From Pseudomonas sp. KU26590 (lineage in GTDB: Bacteria > Pseudomonadota > Gammaproteobacteria > Pseudomonadales > Pseudomonadaceae), in contig NZ_CP110644.1 in assembly GCF_026153515.1 (NCBI RefSeq), forward strand, positions 6,017,501 through 6,081,500: a DNA stretch of 64,000 nucleotides. The letters are read 5' to 3'. Position numbers and translations under genes: made by a program. Under the pieces are notes generated by a model that was not told where the DNA came from, searched no databases, and was given only the letters and a program-made list of their open reading frames with translations. How positions within the stretch are numbered: the first letter of the stretch is position 1; each line of letters begins with the position of its first letter. Below are positions 18,618-27,964 of the stretch, piece by piece.

Positions 18618-19244
18618 ATGGACGAATATTACGTTTGCTTGATTGAAGAAGTCGGCCCGGAAATACATAGAAGGGAAGCTCCATTATCATCCATGGAAAA
18701 GTACACAGGGGTATTGCCATCGCAACTGTTATTACATTGGCATCGGTATGGCTGGAGCGGCTACGGAAATGGAGTATTTTGGTGCGTCAACCCGGCCGAG
18801 TACGAAGTAACCATGCGCTCTTGGCTGTCGGAGTCAGGCATTCCACATCCTGAGACCTATCATGTGATCGCAAGAGGAGCATTTGGTGATATCTACATGT
18901 GGCAGCAAGGAACCGGAAGCTGGCTAACGGTCAATGCCGTTTATGCCAGATATATGCGGACCACTCGACACATACCCGCCGAACGTTTTGATGACGAGAT
19001 AAAAATCTTCTTTGCGTCCTTTGATCACGCGTCGAACGACTTTGACGATCTGTTTGAAAAATCACTGACAGTACTCGGACCGCTGGAGCCCGATGAGATG
19101 TACGGTTTTGTTCCGGCTATCGCTTTGGGCGGGCCGATTGATCTGAAGCATCTGCAGAAGGTCAAAACAATTGAGCACCTCACTTTCTTGTCTCAGCTCG
19201 CACCTCTAACGGACTGGGGGTTTCCGGATCTTGATAGCCTTTAA
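18618..19244 (+). CDS. Immunity protein 1, GAD-like plus DUF1851
   Basis: The 208-residue product starts at ATG 18618, four bases after the toxin stop, with AGGGG before it, so it is almost surely co-translated with the toxin. The first half (YGWSGYGNGVFWCVNP, YHVIARGAFGDIYMW) is a GAD-like domain. The second half (DEMYGFVPAIALGGP ... DWGFPDLDSL) is DUF1851. This pair is the architecture of Tdi1, which neutralises the Tde1 DNase in Agrobacterium, so the inferred role is to bind and block the toxin tip in the cytoplasm. Two paralogues follow downstream. Confidence 0.85.
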   Translation: MDEYYVCLIEEVGPEIHRREAPLSSMEKYTGVLPSQLLLHWHRYGWSGYGNGVFWCVNPAEYEVTMRSWLSESGIPHPETYHVIARGAFGDIYMWQQGTGSWLTVNAVYARYMRTTRHIPAERFDDEIKIFFASFDHASNDFDDLFEKSLTVLGPLEPDEMYGFVPAIALGGPIDLKHLQKVKTIEHLTFLSQLAPLTDWGFPDLDSL

Positions 19245-19267
19245 TTGACTCACAAGAAATGGATTGA

Positions 19268-19420
19268 AGCTCGCCGCAGGGTTACGAAACGGTGCAGCCT
19301 GGACTGATCCATTTCGACTCGACTGAGCGTTTGCCTAGGCATTCTTTTTATGCGGGTACCGAAGCGACCACTTGGATCTCGGCAAAACTCCGCTCACCGC
19401 GCCGGACAGCGTATTTCTAG
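19268..19420 (+). other. Short open stretch without a start, possible decayed coding remnant
   Basis: Between immunity genes 1 and 2 there is a frame open for 50 codons that ends in TAG. It includes GLIHFDSTERLPRHSFYAG and TEATTWISAKLRSP and reads like real protein, but has no start codon or ribosome site. It could be the displaced end of an older toxin tip, or chance. I do not recognise it. Confidence 0.25.
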
Positions 19421-19435
19421 CGCTACAAAAAACTA

Positions 19436-20053
19436 ATGGACAAATTTTATAATATATTTCTGACTGAATTTGGTGCCCCCTTCTACCGAGAAGAGGTACC
19501 TATATCGAGTATTGCGAGATACAGGGGACGGCTTCCTGATCAGTTGCTGGCGTACTGGGAGGAGCACGGATGGAGCGGCTATGCGGACGGCCTGTTCTGG
19601 ACCGTCAATCCTCAGGAGTTTGAGCCCGTCGTCACAGAATGGGTGAAACAAAATCCAACAATCGTCGGCGATAGCTACCATGTCATCGCACGCAATGCGT
19701 TTGGCGACCTCCATTTATGGGGGGAAAACACTGAGACTTTTTTAACGATCGACGCTTGCTGGGCGCGCTACTCCTACACGCGGTCGAAGGTATCAAAGGA
19801 TAGGAACATCTCAACGTTCTTCGCGATTCTTGATCGCGAGCATTGCGATCCTTTAGCGTTTTTCGATGCTGCAAGGAAGCGCCTGGGGCGACTGAAACAC
19901 GATGAGATGTATGGATTCGTCCCGGCCCTCGCACTCGGCGGCCCAAGCGATCTGAAGCATCTACAAAAGGTCAAAACCATCGAGCATCTTACTTTCCTGT
20001 CCCAGCTTGAACCGCTGACAGACTGGGGGTTCCCGGACCTCGACTCGCTCTGA
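19436..20053 (+). CDS. Immunity protein 2, GAD-like plus DUF1851
   Basis: This 205-residue paralogue of immunity protein 1 starts at ATG 19436. It shares the GAD-like blocks (HGWSGYADGLFWTVNP, YHVIARNAFGDLHLW) and the DUF1851 end (HDEMYGFVPALALGGP ... PDLDSL). The first 150 residues are clearly diverged from copy 1, while the last 50 are almost identical in protein sequence yet differ at many synonymous positions. No toxin gene lies directly upstream of it. It may protect against a related toxin tip from other strains. Confidence 0.8.
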   Translation: MDKFYNIFLTEFGAPFYREEVPISSIARYRGRLPDQLLAYWEEHGWSGYADGLFWTVNPQEFEPVVTEWVKQNPTIVGDSYHVIARNAFGDLHLWGENTETFLTIDACWARYSYTRSKVSKDRNISTFFAILDREHCDPLAFFDAARKRLGRLKHDEMYGFVPALALGGPSDLKHLQKVKTIEHLTFLSQLEPLTDWGFPDLDSL

Positions 20054-20126
20054 CTGATCTCAGGAAGCATTACTTGGTGAGACGGCAATAAGAGCAGGTG
20101 GGGACGAGCAACAATGGAGAGGTCGA

Positions 20127-20754
20127 GTGGAAGAATATTACGAGTATTTCCTCAAGAAGCTCGGGCCAGCTTCGGGGCAAAGAGAGGTACCTCTCTCTTC
20201 GCTGAACAAATACGCAGATAAGCTCCCCGAACAACTACTGAAACAGTGGCGCGAATATGGCTGGAGCGGCTATGCCGAGGGGCTTTTCTGGACGGTTAAT
20301 CCAGCGGAGTACCAGGAACTGACTCGTGCATGGCTGCATGATTCGGGAATACCCGATTCCGGCTTTTATCACACGATCGCCAGAAGTGCTTTTGGCGATT
20401 TTTATCTTTGGCATGAGAAAACAGGGAACTGGCTGGACGTAACGGCCCCTTATGCACGCTTTCATAAAACCCAAGAGGTAGTACAAAGCGATGAGTTCGA
20501 CGACGAAATCGCACTATTTTTTGCAACTCGAGATCGGGAGTTCTAATGATTTTGACGACCTTTTCGAGCAAGCTCTAAAAACACTCGGCCTACTCCAACC
20601 CGATGAAATGTACGGTTTCGTCCCTGCTCTCGCACTCGGCGGCCCGGCCGATCTGAAGCATCTGCAAAAGCTCAAAACCATTGAGCACCTCACGTTTCTG
20701 TCCCAGCTCGCGCCGCTGACGGACTGGGGATTCCCGGACCTCGATTCGCTCTAA
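20127..20754 (+). pseudogene. Immunity protein 3, GAD-like plus DUF1851, frameshifted
   Basis: The GTG at 20127 starts EEYYEYFLKKLGPASGQRE and continues with the GAD-like blocks. The frame stops at 20546 after ATRDREF. The DUF1851 half (NDFDDLFEQALKTLG ... PDLDSL) continues in another frame to 20754. Copy 1 reads D-H-A-S-N-D at this place; removing one T of the pair at 20541-20542 gives D-R-E-S-N-D and an open frame of about 208 codons. So one inserted base separates the halves. The truncated product keeps the GAD-like domain only. A sequencing error is possible. Confidence 0.8.
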
Positions 20755-20807
20755 TGAACGTTGCCGACTTGAGCCTGAATACTGTAAATCCAGGCCCAGC
20801 CCGCTAA

Positions 20808-22000
20808 GGAAACTCTGAAAAAGACTTCCAAATCTGGTGAAATACGCCAGTCCCAAGCACTGAACGGTTGAGTCCCGATGAAGCAGATGTCCTTCGCTGA
20901 CGCCGAATACGCTGGCAAACGCAAACAAACCCGCCGTGAACGCTTCCTGATCGAGATGGATCAGGTCGTGCCCTGGAATGGCTTGGTCAAACTGATCGAG
21001 CCGCACTATCCAACGGGAGAAGGTGGTCGTCCGGCATACCCGTTGATGGCGATGTTGCGGGTTCATCTGATGCAGAACTGGTTCGGTTATAGCGACCCAG
21101 CTATGGAAGAATCGCTGTACGAAACTACGATTCTGCGCCAGTTTGCCGGGCTGCATCTGGATCGGATTCCAGACGAAACCACGATCCTCAACTTCCGCAG
21201 ATTGCTCGAAAAACATGAGCTGGCCGGTGGGATTTTGCAGGTCATCAATGGCTATTTGGGCGACCGTGGTTTGTTGTTGCGCCAAGGCACCGTGGTCGAT
21301 GCGACGATCATTCATGCGCCGAGTTCGACCAAGAACAAGGACGGCAAACGCGACCCTGAAATGCATCAAACCAAGAAGGGAAATCAATACTATTTCGGGA
21401 TGAAATCGCACATCGGTGTCGATGCCGAATCCGGTTTGGTGCATAGCGTAGTGGGCACTGCGGCGAATGTGGCGGACGTAACCCAGGTCGATCAGTTACT
21501 GCACGGAGAAGAAACTTACGTCTCTGGCGATGCCGGTTACACCGGCGTCGAAAAGCGCCCCGAGCATCAAGATCGCCAAATGATCTGGTCGATTGCTGCG
21601 CGGCCCAGCAGCTATAAAAAGCATGCAAAGAAGAGTCTGATCGGGCGCATGCGTCGCAAAATCGAATACGCGAAAGCTCAACTGCGCGCCAAGGTTGAGC
21701 ATCCGTTTCGAGTAATCAAGCGCCAGTTTGGTTATACGAAAGTACGCTTCCGAGGCCTGCTGAAAAACACTGCGCAGCAGACCACGCTGTTTGCTCTGTC
21801 GAACCTGTGGATGATGCGAAAACGATTACTCAATGCAGGAGAGGTACGCCTTTAATGCGGAAAATGAGTGCTGAAAAGCGCTTGTACGCAGAAAAAAGCG
21901 GGGATTGAGAGAGCAAAAGGTCTAATTTTCGATTGAGTCGACATTTTTTGAGCCTCAAGCAACGGGGCTGTTAAAAACGCGTGCCTACTTCAGACCTTCC
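20808..22000 (+). mobile_element. Complete IS5-family insertion sequence, 1193 bp
   Basis: The ends are imperfect inverted repeats: the left end begins GGAAACTCTGAAAAAGA and the right end, read inward, begins GGAAGGTCTGAAGTAGG. The four bases CTAA flank both sides (20804-20807 and 22001-22004), fitting the 4-bp YTAR target duplication of IS5 elements. The single transposase frame inside is intact. The right junction lies one base from the cytX stop codon. After the transposase, about 145 bases reach the right end without another gene. Confidence 0.9.
20878..21855 (+). CDS. IS5-family transposase
   Basis: The 325-residue DDE transposase starts MKQMSFADAEYAGKRKQTRR; the second ATG at 20887 is an alternative. 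It has the N-terminal IS5 block (HYPTGEGGRPAYPLMAMLRV, IPDETTILNFRRLLE). The catalytic residues appear in VVDATIIHAPSS (first Asp), YVSGDAGYTGVEKRPEH (second Asp) and KVEHPFRVIKRQFGY (Glu in the conserved E-x-x-x-R-x-x-K/R). The frame is uninterrupted and the terminal repeats are present, so the element looks active. It is self-contained within the insertion sequence. Confidence 0.95.
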   Translation: MKQMSFADAEYAGKRKQTRRERFLIEMDQVVPWNGLVKLIEPHYPTGEGGRPAYPLMAMLRVHLMQNWFGYSDPAMEESLYETTILRQFAGLHLDRIPDETTILNFRRLLEKHELAGGILQVINGYLGDRGLLLRQGTVVDATIIHAPSSTKNKDGKRDPEMHQTKKGNQYYFGMKSHIGVDAESGLVHSVVGTAANVADVTQVDQLLHGEETYVSGDAGYTGVEKRPEHQDRQMIWSIAARPSSYKKHAKKSLIGRMRRKIEYAKAQLRAKVEHPFRVIKRQFGYTKVRFRGLLKNTAQQTTLFALSNLWMMRKRLLNAGEVRL

Positions 22001-22005
22001 CTAAG

Positions 22006-23298
22006 TTAATGCCGCACATCGACCCCGAATGCAGGTGCCTGTCCGCGCGCCAATACCCACTGCAACACACCCGCCACAACGAGCGCAGGCAGTGTTGCAC
22101 CGATGTCCGGATACAGGTTCGCCAGCAGATGGTAGGTGCAAATCCCGCCGATCCACGCCAGTAGCGTCATCCAGCGCAAGCCCGCTGTCGCAATGCCGTG
22201 ACGACGGCGGCGCAGGATGAAGTGATCCACCAGCACGACGCCGAAGAGCGGCGCGAACACGGAAGCGATCATCAGCAGGAAGTTCTGGTACTGCGCCAGC
22301 GGCGCAAAGCAGGCGATCAGTGTGCAGACGACGCCAATGGCCAGCGCCAGGTGCTCGACTTTGGCCTTCAGCAGAAGGCCGCTCGACACTGCAGCGGAGT
22401 GAATGTCGGCGAAGGCGTTTTCCGATTCGTCCAGCAGGATCAGCAGCAATGGAATGCCCATCCCCGCACCCGCGAGCGCCAGCAACAGCGCATTGGCTTC
22501 ACCACTCGGCGCGAAGGCCAAGGTGTACGCCACGCCAAGGGACATCAGCCAGAAATTGCCGATGAAGAAGCCCAGCGTGGTGCCGCCGAACACGCCAGCG
22601 GCGCGCTTGCCGAACCGGGAATAGTCCGCAATCAGCGGCAGCCACGACAGCGGCATGGCGATGGCAATGTCGAAGCCGACGGCAAACGGCATCGAACCGT
22701 CTCCCGCCAGTGACCACAGCGCCGTCAAATCTGCCTTGCTGAACAGGTTGAACGTCAGCCAGGCGCACGCCGCCAAGAGCAGCCAGATGCCCCATTTGCG
22801 CAGGATCTGCCGGACGAAGGCCAACGGGCCACTCACGGCGAGCAGGGTTGCGAGGGCGCCGAAGACGATTGTCCAGAGCATCGGGCTGGCCCAGAGACTG
22901 CCTTCGGAGAAAGCGCCCGCGCCCAACAGGCTGGCGGCGTCGCGCATGACGATGATTTCGAATGAACCCCAACCCACCAGTTGCAGCAGATTGAGGATCG
23001 CCGGAACGCCCGCGCCTTTGCTGCCGAGGCTGAGTTTGAGCGCCGCCATCGACGACAGGCCCGTGTCACTGCCAACGACGCCAACAGCAGCGAGCAGCAA
23101 GACGCCGACCAGCGTGCCGAGCAGGATCGCCAGCATCGAGCCGGACATGCCAAGCCCAGGCGCCAGCAAGGCGCCGGTCTGCAGGACCATGAGGCCGATG
23201 CCGAGGGAAAACCACAGAGAGAACAAATCGCGCCCGCCAAAAACCCGCTTGGCAGCGGGTACGGGGGCGTCGGGTGAATAGGTGCCGGGTGTGTTCAC
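22006..23298 (-). CDS. cytX: NCS1-family permease CytX, putative hydroxymethylpyrimidine importer
   Basis: The 430-residue protein has about twelve hydrophobic segments (for example GLMVLQTGALLAPGLGMSGS and LLLAACAWLTFNLF) and an N-terminal block (FGGRDLFSLWFSLGIG) typical of the cytosine permease branch of NCS1. The position next to thiC, whose product makes hydroxymethylpyrimidine phosphate, fits the CytX subgroup thought to import the thiamine pyrimidine precursor. It lies downstream of thiC on the same strand, 160 bases away, with a REP-type repeat between them. It may be read through from the thiC riboswitch; I see no second riboswitch. Confidence 0.82.
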   Translation of the reverse strand: MNTPGTYSPDAPVPAAKRVFGGRDLFSLWFSLGIGLMVLQTGALLAPGLGMSGSMLAILLGTLVGVLLLAAVGVVGSDTGLSSMAALKLSLGSKGAGVPAILNLLQLVGWGSFEIIVMRDAASLLGAGAFSEGSLWASPMLWTIVFGALATLLAVSGPLAFVRQILRKWGIWLLLAACAWLTFNLFSKADLTALWSLAGDGSMPFAVGFDIAIAMPLSWLPLIADYSRFGKRAAGVFGGTTLGFFIGNFWLMSLGVAYTLAFAPSGEANALLLALAGAGMGIPLLLILLDESENAFADIHSAAVSSGLLLKAKVEHLALAIGVVCTLIACFAPLAQYQNFLLMIASVFAPLFGVVLVDHFILRRRRHGIATAGLRWMTLLAWIGGICTYHLLANLYPDIGATLPALVVAGVLQWVLARGQAPAFGVDVRH

Positions 23299-23326
23299 GT
23301 TTGTTGTCCCGAAGAAACTAGTAGTT

Positions 23327-23430
23327 GATCGTTCCCACGCTCTAAGTGGGCACGCCTACCTGGACGCTCTGCGTCCTGAGTGACGCAGAGCGTCAGAGGC
23401 GGCATTACCACGCGGAGCGTGGGAACGATC
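23327..23430. repeat. REPIN-type palindromic repeat between thiC and cytX
   Basis: The outer arms are perfect inverted repeats: GATCGTTCCCACGCTC at the left and GAGCGTGGGAACGATC at the right. Inside is a second inverted pair (GACGCTCTGCGTC ... GACGCAGAGCGTC). This CCCACGCTC-type unit is a common extragenic palindrome in Pseudomonas, as I recall. It could fold into a cruciform or a stable hairpin in the thiC-cytX transcript. Confidence 0.85.
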
Positions 23431-23457
23431 ACGCGGCGCTAAACAAGCGCATGCAGA

Positions 23458-25494
<2,037 letters not shown>

Positions 25495-25555
25495 TCAGAA
25501 ATTGAACAAAGACGACCCCGGACGACACTCAAGAGGACTCGCCGGGAGACGAGAA

Positions 25556-25655
25556 ATCTTGTTCCCTACGCAGGCGCTAACCTGATCAGGTTCAACGGGA
25601 TCCGGATTATCCGATCTCAGCCTCATATCAAGGCACCCCGACAAGAACGGGGTCA
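25556..25655 (-). promoter_or_regulatory. TPP riboswitch (THI element) upstream of thiC
   Basis: Read on the minus strand the segment has all THI-box blocks: GGGGTGCC, then GGCTGAGAT, then GTTGAACCTGATCAGG, then GCGTAGGGAACAAG. The aptamer ends about 180 bases before the thiC ATG. That leader is long enough for an expression platform, either hiding the ribosome site or exposing a Rho site; I cannot tell which. Bases 25656-25832, between the riboswitch and the channel gene, show no further gene. Confidence 0.96.
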
Positions 25656-25832
25656 GTCTAGTCGCGGCGCAGGTGAAACGCCAAGTGCGGAATTCAAACG
25701 CGCGTTAAATGGCTGATTTGCCCGATTGTTGTCCCTACCCTCTGGAACTACACTCGCTACGCGGCGCCAAAGCCGTCTGGATCGGACGCAACGTCACCGT
25801 CTTCATACCGCTTCAATTACTAGGGAATGTCT

Positions 25833-27272
25833 ATGCTGCGCAAACTTTCACTGGCCATCGCCGTATCGTGTGCTTCGAATGCGATGGCCGGGGCAGCAGA
25901 CATGCCGCTGCCGACCAGGACCGGGTTGGTGAGCGTGTATCAGGAAGCGGTCAACAATAACGCCGATCTTGCGGCGGCCCGCGCCAGCTATGACGCGCAG
26001 AAGGAAATCGTGCCTCAGGCACGCGCCGGTCTGCTGCCGAACATTTCCGGCGGCGCCGACATCAATGACACCCGCACATCGATTGACCAACCCTCCGCCG
26101 TCATCAGCCGCAGCGGCACGGTCTATCGCGCGACTTTGAGTCAGCCGATCTTCCGCGCTGATCGCTGGTTTCAGCTCAAGGCGGCGAAGGACGTCAATGA
26201 GCAGGCGATCCTGCAGCTCTCGGCCACCGAGCAGAACCTGATTCTGCAAAGCGCTGAAGATTATTTCGCGGTGCTCCGTGCGCAGGACAATCTGGCCTCG
26301 ACCAAGGCAGAGGAAGCAGCGTTCAAGCGCCAGCTCGATCAGGCCAATGAACGCTTCGATGTCGGCCTGTCGGACAAGACCGATGTGCTTCAGGCGCAAG
26401 CCAGTTACGACACTGCCCGCGCTGCGCGGATCGTCGCCAAGCGCCAGGTCGACGATGCGTTTCAGGCGCTGACCACCCTGACCAACCGCGATTACAATTC
26501 CATCGAAGGCATCGTGCACACCCTGCCGGTGCTTGCGCCAACGCCCAACGACGCGAAAGCCTGGGTCGACACCGCGACGCAGCAGAACCTGAATCTGCTG
26601 GCCAGCAATTACGCCGTCAGCGCCGCTGAAGAAACCCTGCGGCAGCGCAAGGCGGGCCACGCACCCACCGTCGATGCAGTGGCCCAGTACGAGAAAGGCG
26701 ACAACGACCCACTGGGCTTTACCAACCCCAATTACACCGGTCAGAGTTTTCACGGCAGCGTCGAGCAACGCACCATCGGTCTGCAAGTGAACATCCCGAT
26801 CTACAGCGGCGGGCTGACCAGTTCGCAGGTCCGCGAGGCTTATGCTCGTTTAGGCCAGAGCGAACAACAGCGTGAAGGAATGCGCCGACAAGTGGTGGAA
26901 AACACCCGCAACCTGCACCGCGCGGTGAACACCGATGTGGAGCAGGTACAGGCGCGCAAACAGTCGATCATCTCCAACCAGAGCGCGCTGGAAGCCACGG
27001 AAATCGGCTATCAGGTCGGCACCCGCAACATCGTCGACGTGCTCGATGCACAGCGCCAGCTCTATGCGTCGGTGCGCGACTACAACAACACCCGCTACGA
27101 CTACATCCTCGACAACCTGCGCCTGAAACAAGCCGCCGGCACCCTGAGCCCGGGGGATTTGCAGGACCTGTCGCGCTTCCTGAAAGCCGATTACAACCCC
27201 GATAAAGACTTCCTGCCGCCGGATCTGGCGAGAGAAGCGGCGGAGAATTTCGAGCGGCCGACGGAGCGGTGA
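25833..27272 (+). CDS. opmH: TolC-family outer-membrane channel
   Basis: The product exports substrates across the outer membrane as a trimer with inner-membrane pumps or type I secretion systems. I take the ATG at 25833 because AGGGA is well spaced before it; an ATG at 25827 is too close. The 479-residue chain has a signal peptide (LRKLSLAIAVSCASNAMAGA). It shows two TolC repeats of long coiled coil plus beta segments, for example LYASVRDYNNTRYDYILDNL and GTVYRATLSQPIFRADRW. Order relative to thiC matches the P. aeruginosa TolC homologue OpmH (PA4974), from memory. No pump gene is adjacent. Confidence 0.88.
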   Translation: MLRKLSLAIAVSCASNAMAGAADMPLPTRTGLVSVYQEAVNNNADLAAARASYDAQKEIVPQARAGLLPNISGGADINDTRTSIDQPSAVISRSGTVYRATLSQPIFRADRWFQLKAAKDVNEQAILQLSATEQNLILQSAEDYFAVLRAQDNLASTKAEEAAFKRQLDQANERFDVGLSDKTDVLQAQASYDTARAARIVAKRQVDDAFQALTTLTNRDYNSIEGIVHTLPVLAPTPNDAKAWVDTATQQNLNLLASNYAVSAAEETLRQRKAGHAPTVDAVAQYEKGDNDPLGFTNPNYTGQSFHGSVEQRTIGLQVNIPIYSGGLTSSQVREAYARLGQSEQQREGMRRQVVENTRNLHRAVNTDVEQVQARKQSIISNQSALEATEIGYQVGTRNIVDVLDAQRQLYASVRDYNNTRYDYILDNLRLKQAAGTLSPGDLQDLSRFLKADYNPDKDFLPPDLAREAAENFERPTER

Positions 27273-27324
27273 CAAGCCGATTGAAACGTTTCGGCGACCC
27301 GAGTAGCGTCCGCGCGATACAGTG

Positions 27325-27336
27325 AATACATGTATT
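27325..27336. promoter_or_regulatory. Palindromic operator before the relBE-type pair
   Basis: A perfect 12-bp palindrome, AATACATGTATT, lies 13 bases before the antitoxin start and overlaps the leader region. Ribbon-helix-helix antitoxins usually bind such sites to repress their own operon. The assignment as operator is inferred. Confidence 0.6.
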
Positions 27337-27349
27337 GCGGAGAAGTCGC

Positions 27350-27577
27350 ATGCCTACCTCAATTCGCCTCACCCCCGAGACTGAAGCACGTCTCGACGTT
27401 CTCGCGGCTAGCACCGGCCGGACCAAAGCCTTTTATTTGCGTGAAATTATCGAGCAAGGTTTACCTGAGCTTGAAGAGTATTACCTGGCAGCGGACGTAC
27501 TCGAACGCGTCCGAAAGGGCAAGGAAGCCACTTATTCATCCAGCGATGTAAGGAAAGAGCTTGGCCTGGACGATTAA
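27350..27577 (+). CDS. RelB/DinJ-type antitoxin (ribbon-helix-helix)
   Basis: The 75-residue product starts at ATG 27350 (PTSIRLTPETEARLDVLA), with GGAG eight bases upstream. The first 45 residues are a ribbon-helix-helix DNA-binding fold (IRLTPETEARLDVLAASTG, then FYLREII). The tail YYLAADVLERVRKGKEATYS is the toxin-binding part typical of Pseudomonas RelB-like antitoxins. The frame is intact and overlaps the following toxin frame by 17 bases. It is expected to autoregulate through the palindrome just upstream. Confidence 0.9.
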   Translation: MPTSIRLTPETEARLDVLAASTGRTKAFYLREIIEQGLPELEEYYLAADVLERVRKGKEATYSSSDVRKELGLDD

Positions 27578-27826
27578 GTACACCGAGACGGCAAAGAAAC
27601 AGCTCAAGAAGCTCGACAAGCAAACCGCCCGGCGCGTGCTTGACTTCATGGACGAACGGGTAGCTGTCAGAGACGACCCTTGCAGCGTGGGCAAAGCGCT
27701 AACAGGTCCCAAGGGCGGGCTGTGGCGCTATCGAATTGGGGATCTACGAGTGATCTGCGATATCCAAAACGGCGAGCTACCATTTTGGTCATCGAACTGG
27801 GCAATCGTCGGGAGGTTTACCGGTAG
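27561..27826 (+). pseudogene. RelE/ParE-type toxin, frameshifted near the C-terminus
   Basis: The frame starts at TTG 27561, after AAGGA, and overlaps the antitoxin gene. AWTIKYTETAKKQLKKLDKQ, GGLWRYRIGDLRVICDIQNG are classic RelE/ParE blocks. After NGEL the natural end, ILVIELGNRREVYR then TAG at 27824, lies in another frame. Restoring one A in CTACC (as CTAACC, near 27777) gives GELTILVIELGNRREVYR. So one base is missing. As written the frame reads on to 27947 with an unrelated tail, losing the C-terminal catalytic strand. The toxin is probably dead. A sequencing error is possible. Confidence 0.8.
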
Positions 27827-27964
27827 CACCTTCATGACCTGCTCAACAACTCTGCTATCGATTCGCGCCAGGACCCGGGCAAGCGCGCTCATGCATTGGA
27901 TTTGCGCGGAACGCACGATTGTCGTTAAGCGCAAGCCATCCAGATGACCGCTTGCTTGCCAAAA

